DNA of 13,547 nucleotides from NCBI GenBank assembly GCA_025925615.1, contig JAICLN010000063.1, positions 1 through 13,547 of the forward strand, read 5' to 3'. Below, piece by piece: positions 12,846 to 13,547 of this stretch. How positions within the stretch are numbered: the first letter of the stretch is position 1; every line of letters begins with the position of its first letter. The notes under the pieces are model-generated. The model was not told the DNA's origin. It ran no database searches and worked only from the letters and a program-made list of their open reading frames with translations. The stretch comes from Actinomycetospora sp. (lineage in GTDB: Bacteria; Actinomycetota; Actinomycetes; Mycobacteriales; Pseudonocardiaceae). A program made the translations under genes and the position numbers.

Positions 12846-13223
12846 TCAGCCGTCGGCCAGGGCTGCCCGCGCCAGGTCCAGGGCCCGCTCCGGCGGGACG
12901 CCCAACGAGCGCATCCGCGCCGCGTACTCCCGCGCCGCCTCGCGGGCCTCGTCGTGGCCCGACCCGGCCGAGGGATCCACGACGAAGGTCCCCAGCCGGC
13001 CGCGGGTCTCCACGACGCCGGCCGCTTCGAGCTCCCGGTACGCCCGGGCCACCGTGTTCGCCGCCAGCCCGAGATCGACCGCGAGCCGCCGGACGGCGGG
13101 CAGACGCGTGTGCGGGGCCAACGCGCCCGAGCGGACCAGGGAGGTCACCGACGCCCGCACCTGCTCGTAGGGGGCCACCGCCGAGGACGGGTCCACGTCG
13201 ATCAGCGCCACGGGGTCGGTCAC
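12846..13223 (-). CDS. GntR-family transcriptional regulator (YtrA-like)
   Basis: A 125-residue regulator. The winged-helix domain (~16-82) carries the typical GntR pattern: PYEQVRASVTSLVRSGAL, then TRLPAVRRLAVDLGLAANTV, AYRELEAAGVVETRGRLGTF. The remaining ~40 residues form a short helical tail, too short for an effector-binding domain, as in the YtrA subgroup, which often controls ABC transporter genes. No such transporter is visible here. The start is GTG 13223. GATGAT (complement of about 13230-13235) just before it may be a -10 box for a leaderless mRNA, or the gene may be read from the TetR gene 21 bases upstream. Confidence 0.88.
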   Translation of the reverse strand: MTDPVALIDVDPSSAVAPYEQVRASVTSLVRSGALAPHTRLPAVRRLAVDLGLAANTVARAYRELEAAGVVETRGRLGTFVVDPSAGSGHDEAREAAREYAARMRSLGVPPERALDLARAALADG

Positions 13224-13244
13224 CGGACGATCATCCCAGCGCGA

Positions 13245-13547
13245 TCAGACCCGGGCGGCGAACCCACGCCCGAGGTCGTCGAAGGCCTCGCCGACCAACC
13301 CCCGCAGCGACCCGCCGTCACCCGCCCCGGAGGCGAGCCACGTCGTGAACACCCCGCGCATCGCGGCCACCACCACGCGGGCGAACACCTGTGGGCGGAG
13401 GTCCGAGGCCGGGCACCCCCAGCGGGACGCCGCGTCCACCGCCACCGCCTGCTCCCACGCGGCGTAGCGGACCGAGGCGCGCGCGGCGACCTCGGGCACC
13501 GTCTCGATCAGGCGCAGCCGACGCCGCAGCGCTGGCACGTCGTCGTC
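13245..13547 (-). CDS. TetR-family regulator, C-terminal fragment (MftR-like C-terminal domain)
   Basis: The frame is open to the right edge, so the gene is cut and its DNA-binding N-terminus lies outside. The visible 100 residues contain PALRRRLRLIETVPEVAAR, then YAAWEQAVAVDAASRWG, a hydrophobic RVVVAAMRGVFTTWL helix and FDDLGRGF near the end. This is the pattern of the MftR-type C-terminal ligand-binding domain found in many TetR regulators that bind acyl-CoA or similar ligands. That domain does not by itself make it the mycofactocin regulator. It ends 21 bases before the GntR start. Confidence 0.78.
   Translation of the reverse strand, partial: DDDVPALRRRLRLIETVPEVAARASVRYAAWEQAVAVDAASRWGCPASDLRPQVFARVVVAAMRGVFTTWLASGAGDGGSLRGLVGEAFDDLGRGFAARV

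Noticed and set aside
13245..13547. TetR fragment as the true mycofactocin regulator MftR
   Set aside because: The C-terminal domain named after MftR is widespread in TetR regulators; no mft biosynthesis gene is next to it and the N-terminus is missing.
1..13547. CRISPR arrays, tRNA or rRNA genes, insertion sequences
   Set aside because: No regularly spaced direct repeats, no tRNA-like clover-leaf with a CCA-region pattern, no rRNA signature and no transposase were seen.

Overview
The window is very GC-rich DNA (roughly 70% or more by eye) with GTG starts, leaderless-looking promoters, HxlR/TetR/GntR regulators, an ECF41-like sigma factor and an NDMA/mycofactocin-type alcohol dehydrogenase. 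This points to an actinomycete. Pseudonocardiaceae (Pseudonocardia or a relative) is my best guess from gene content and style; it is inference, as there is no marker gene here.

Left part (1-3266). A truncated ECF sigma factor gene (minus) stands divergent to a carboxymuconolactone decarboxylase/AhpD-like gene (plus), the pairing known for ECF41 sigma factors. That gene runs tail to tail into an HxlR-type repressor gene, which is divergent from a DHA2-type MFS exporter. The short HxlR/MFS gap holds a palindrome and two apparently leaderless promoters. An OsmC-family peroxidase gene overlaps the end of the exporter gene. A perfect 21-bp stem-loop then separates it from the next, convergent gene.

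Middle part (3285-5992, minus strand). A flavohemoglobin-like globin-reductase fusion has a long disordered N-terminal extension. Upstream of it lies an unrecognised single-pass membrane protein with a Thr/Pro/Arg-rich outer part.

Core (6197-11398, minus strand). Four genes in order of transcription: NDMA-dependent methanol dehydrogenase (mno), a MoxR-type AAA+ ATPase, a CoxE-like VWA protein, and a class I SAM methyltransferase that best fits MftM, the mycofactocin oligosaccharide methyltransferase. The dehydrogenase would oxidise methanol (or another primary alcohol). The ATPase/VWA pair resembles metalloenzyme maturation pairs such as CoxD/CoxE. Both partners carry His-Gly repeats that could bind metal. 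The methyltransferase would modify the redox cofactor accepting electrons from the dehydrogenase. A strong hairpin lies between mno and the ATPase gene. No mycofactocin core genes (mftA-F) are in the window.

Right part (11399-13547). A ~440-bp non-coding stretch upstream of mno contains a candidate promoter, a small nested inverted repeat and one copy of a long imperfect hairpin repeat. A DUF559/AbiEi-like protein gene (plus) follows, with a second copy of the hairpin repeat just after its stop. The window ends with a YtrA-like GntR regulator gene and the 3' part of a TetR regulator gene with an MftR-like C-terminal domain (both minus).
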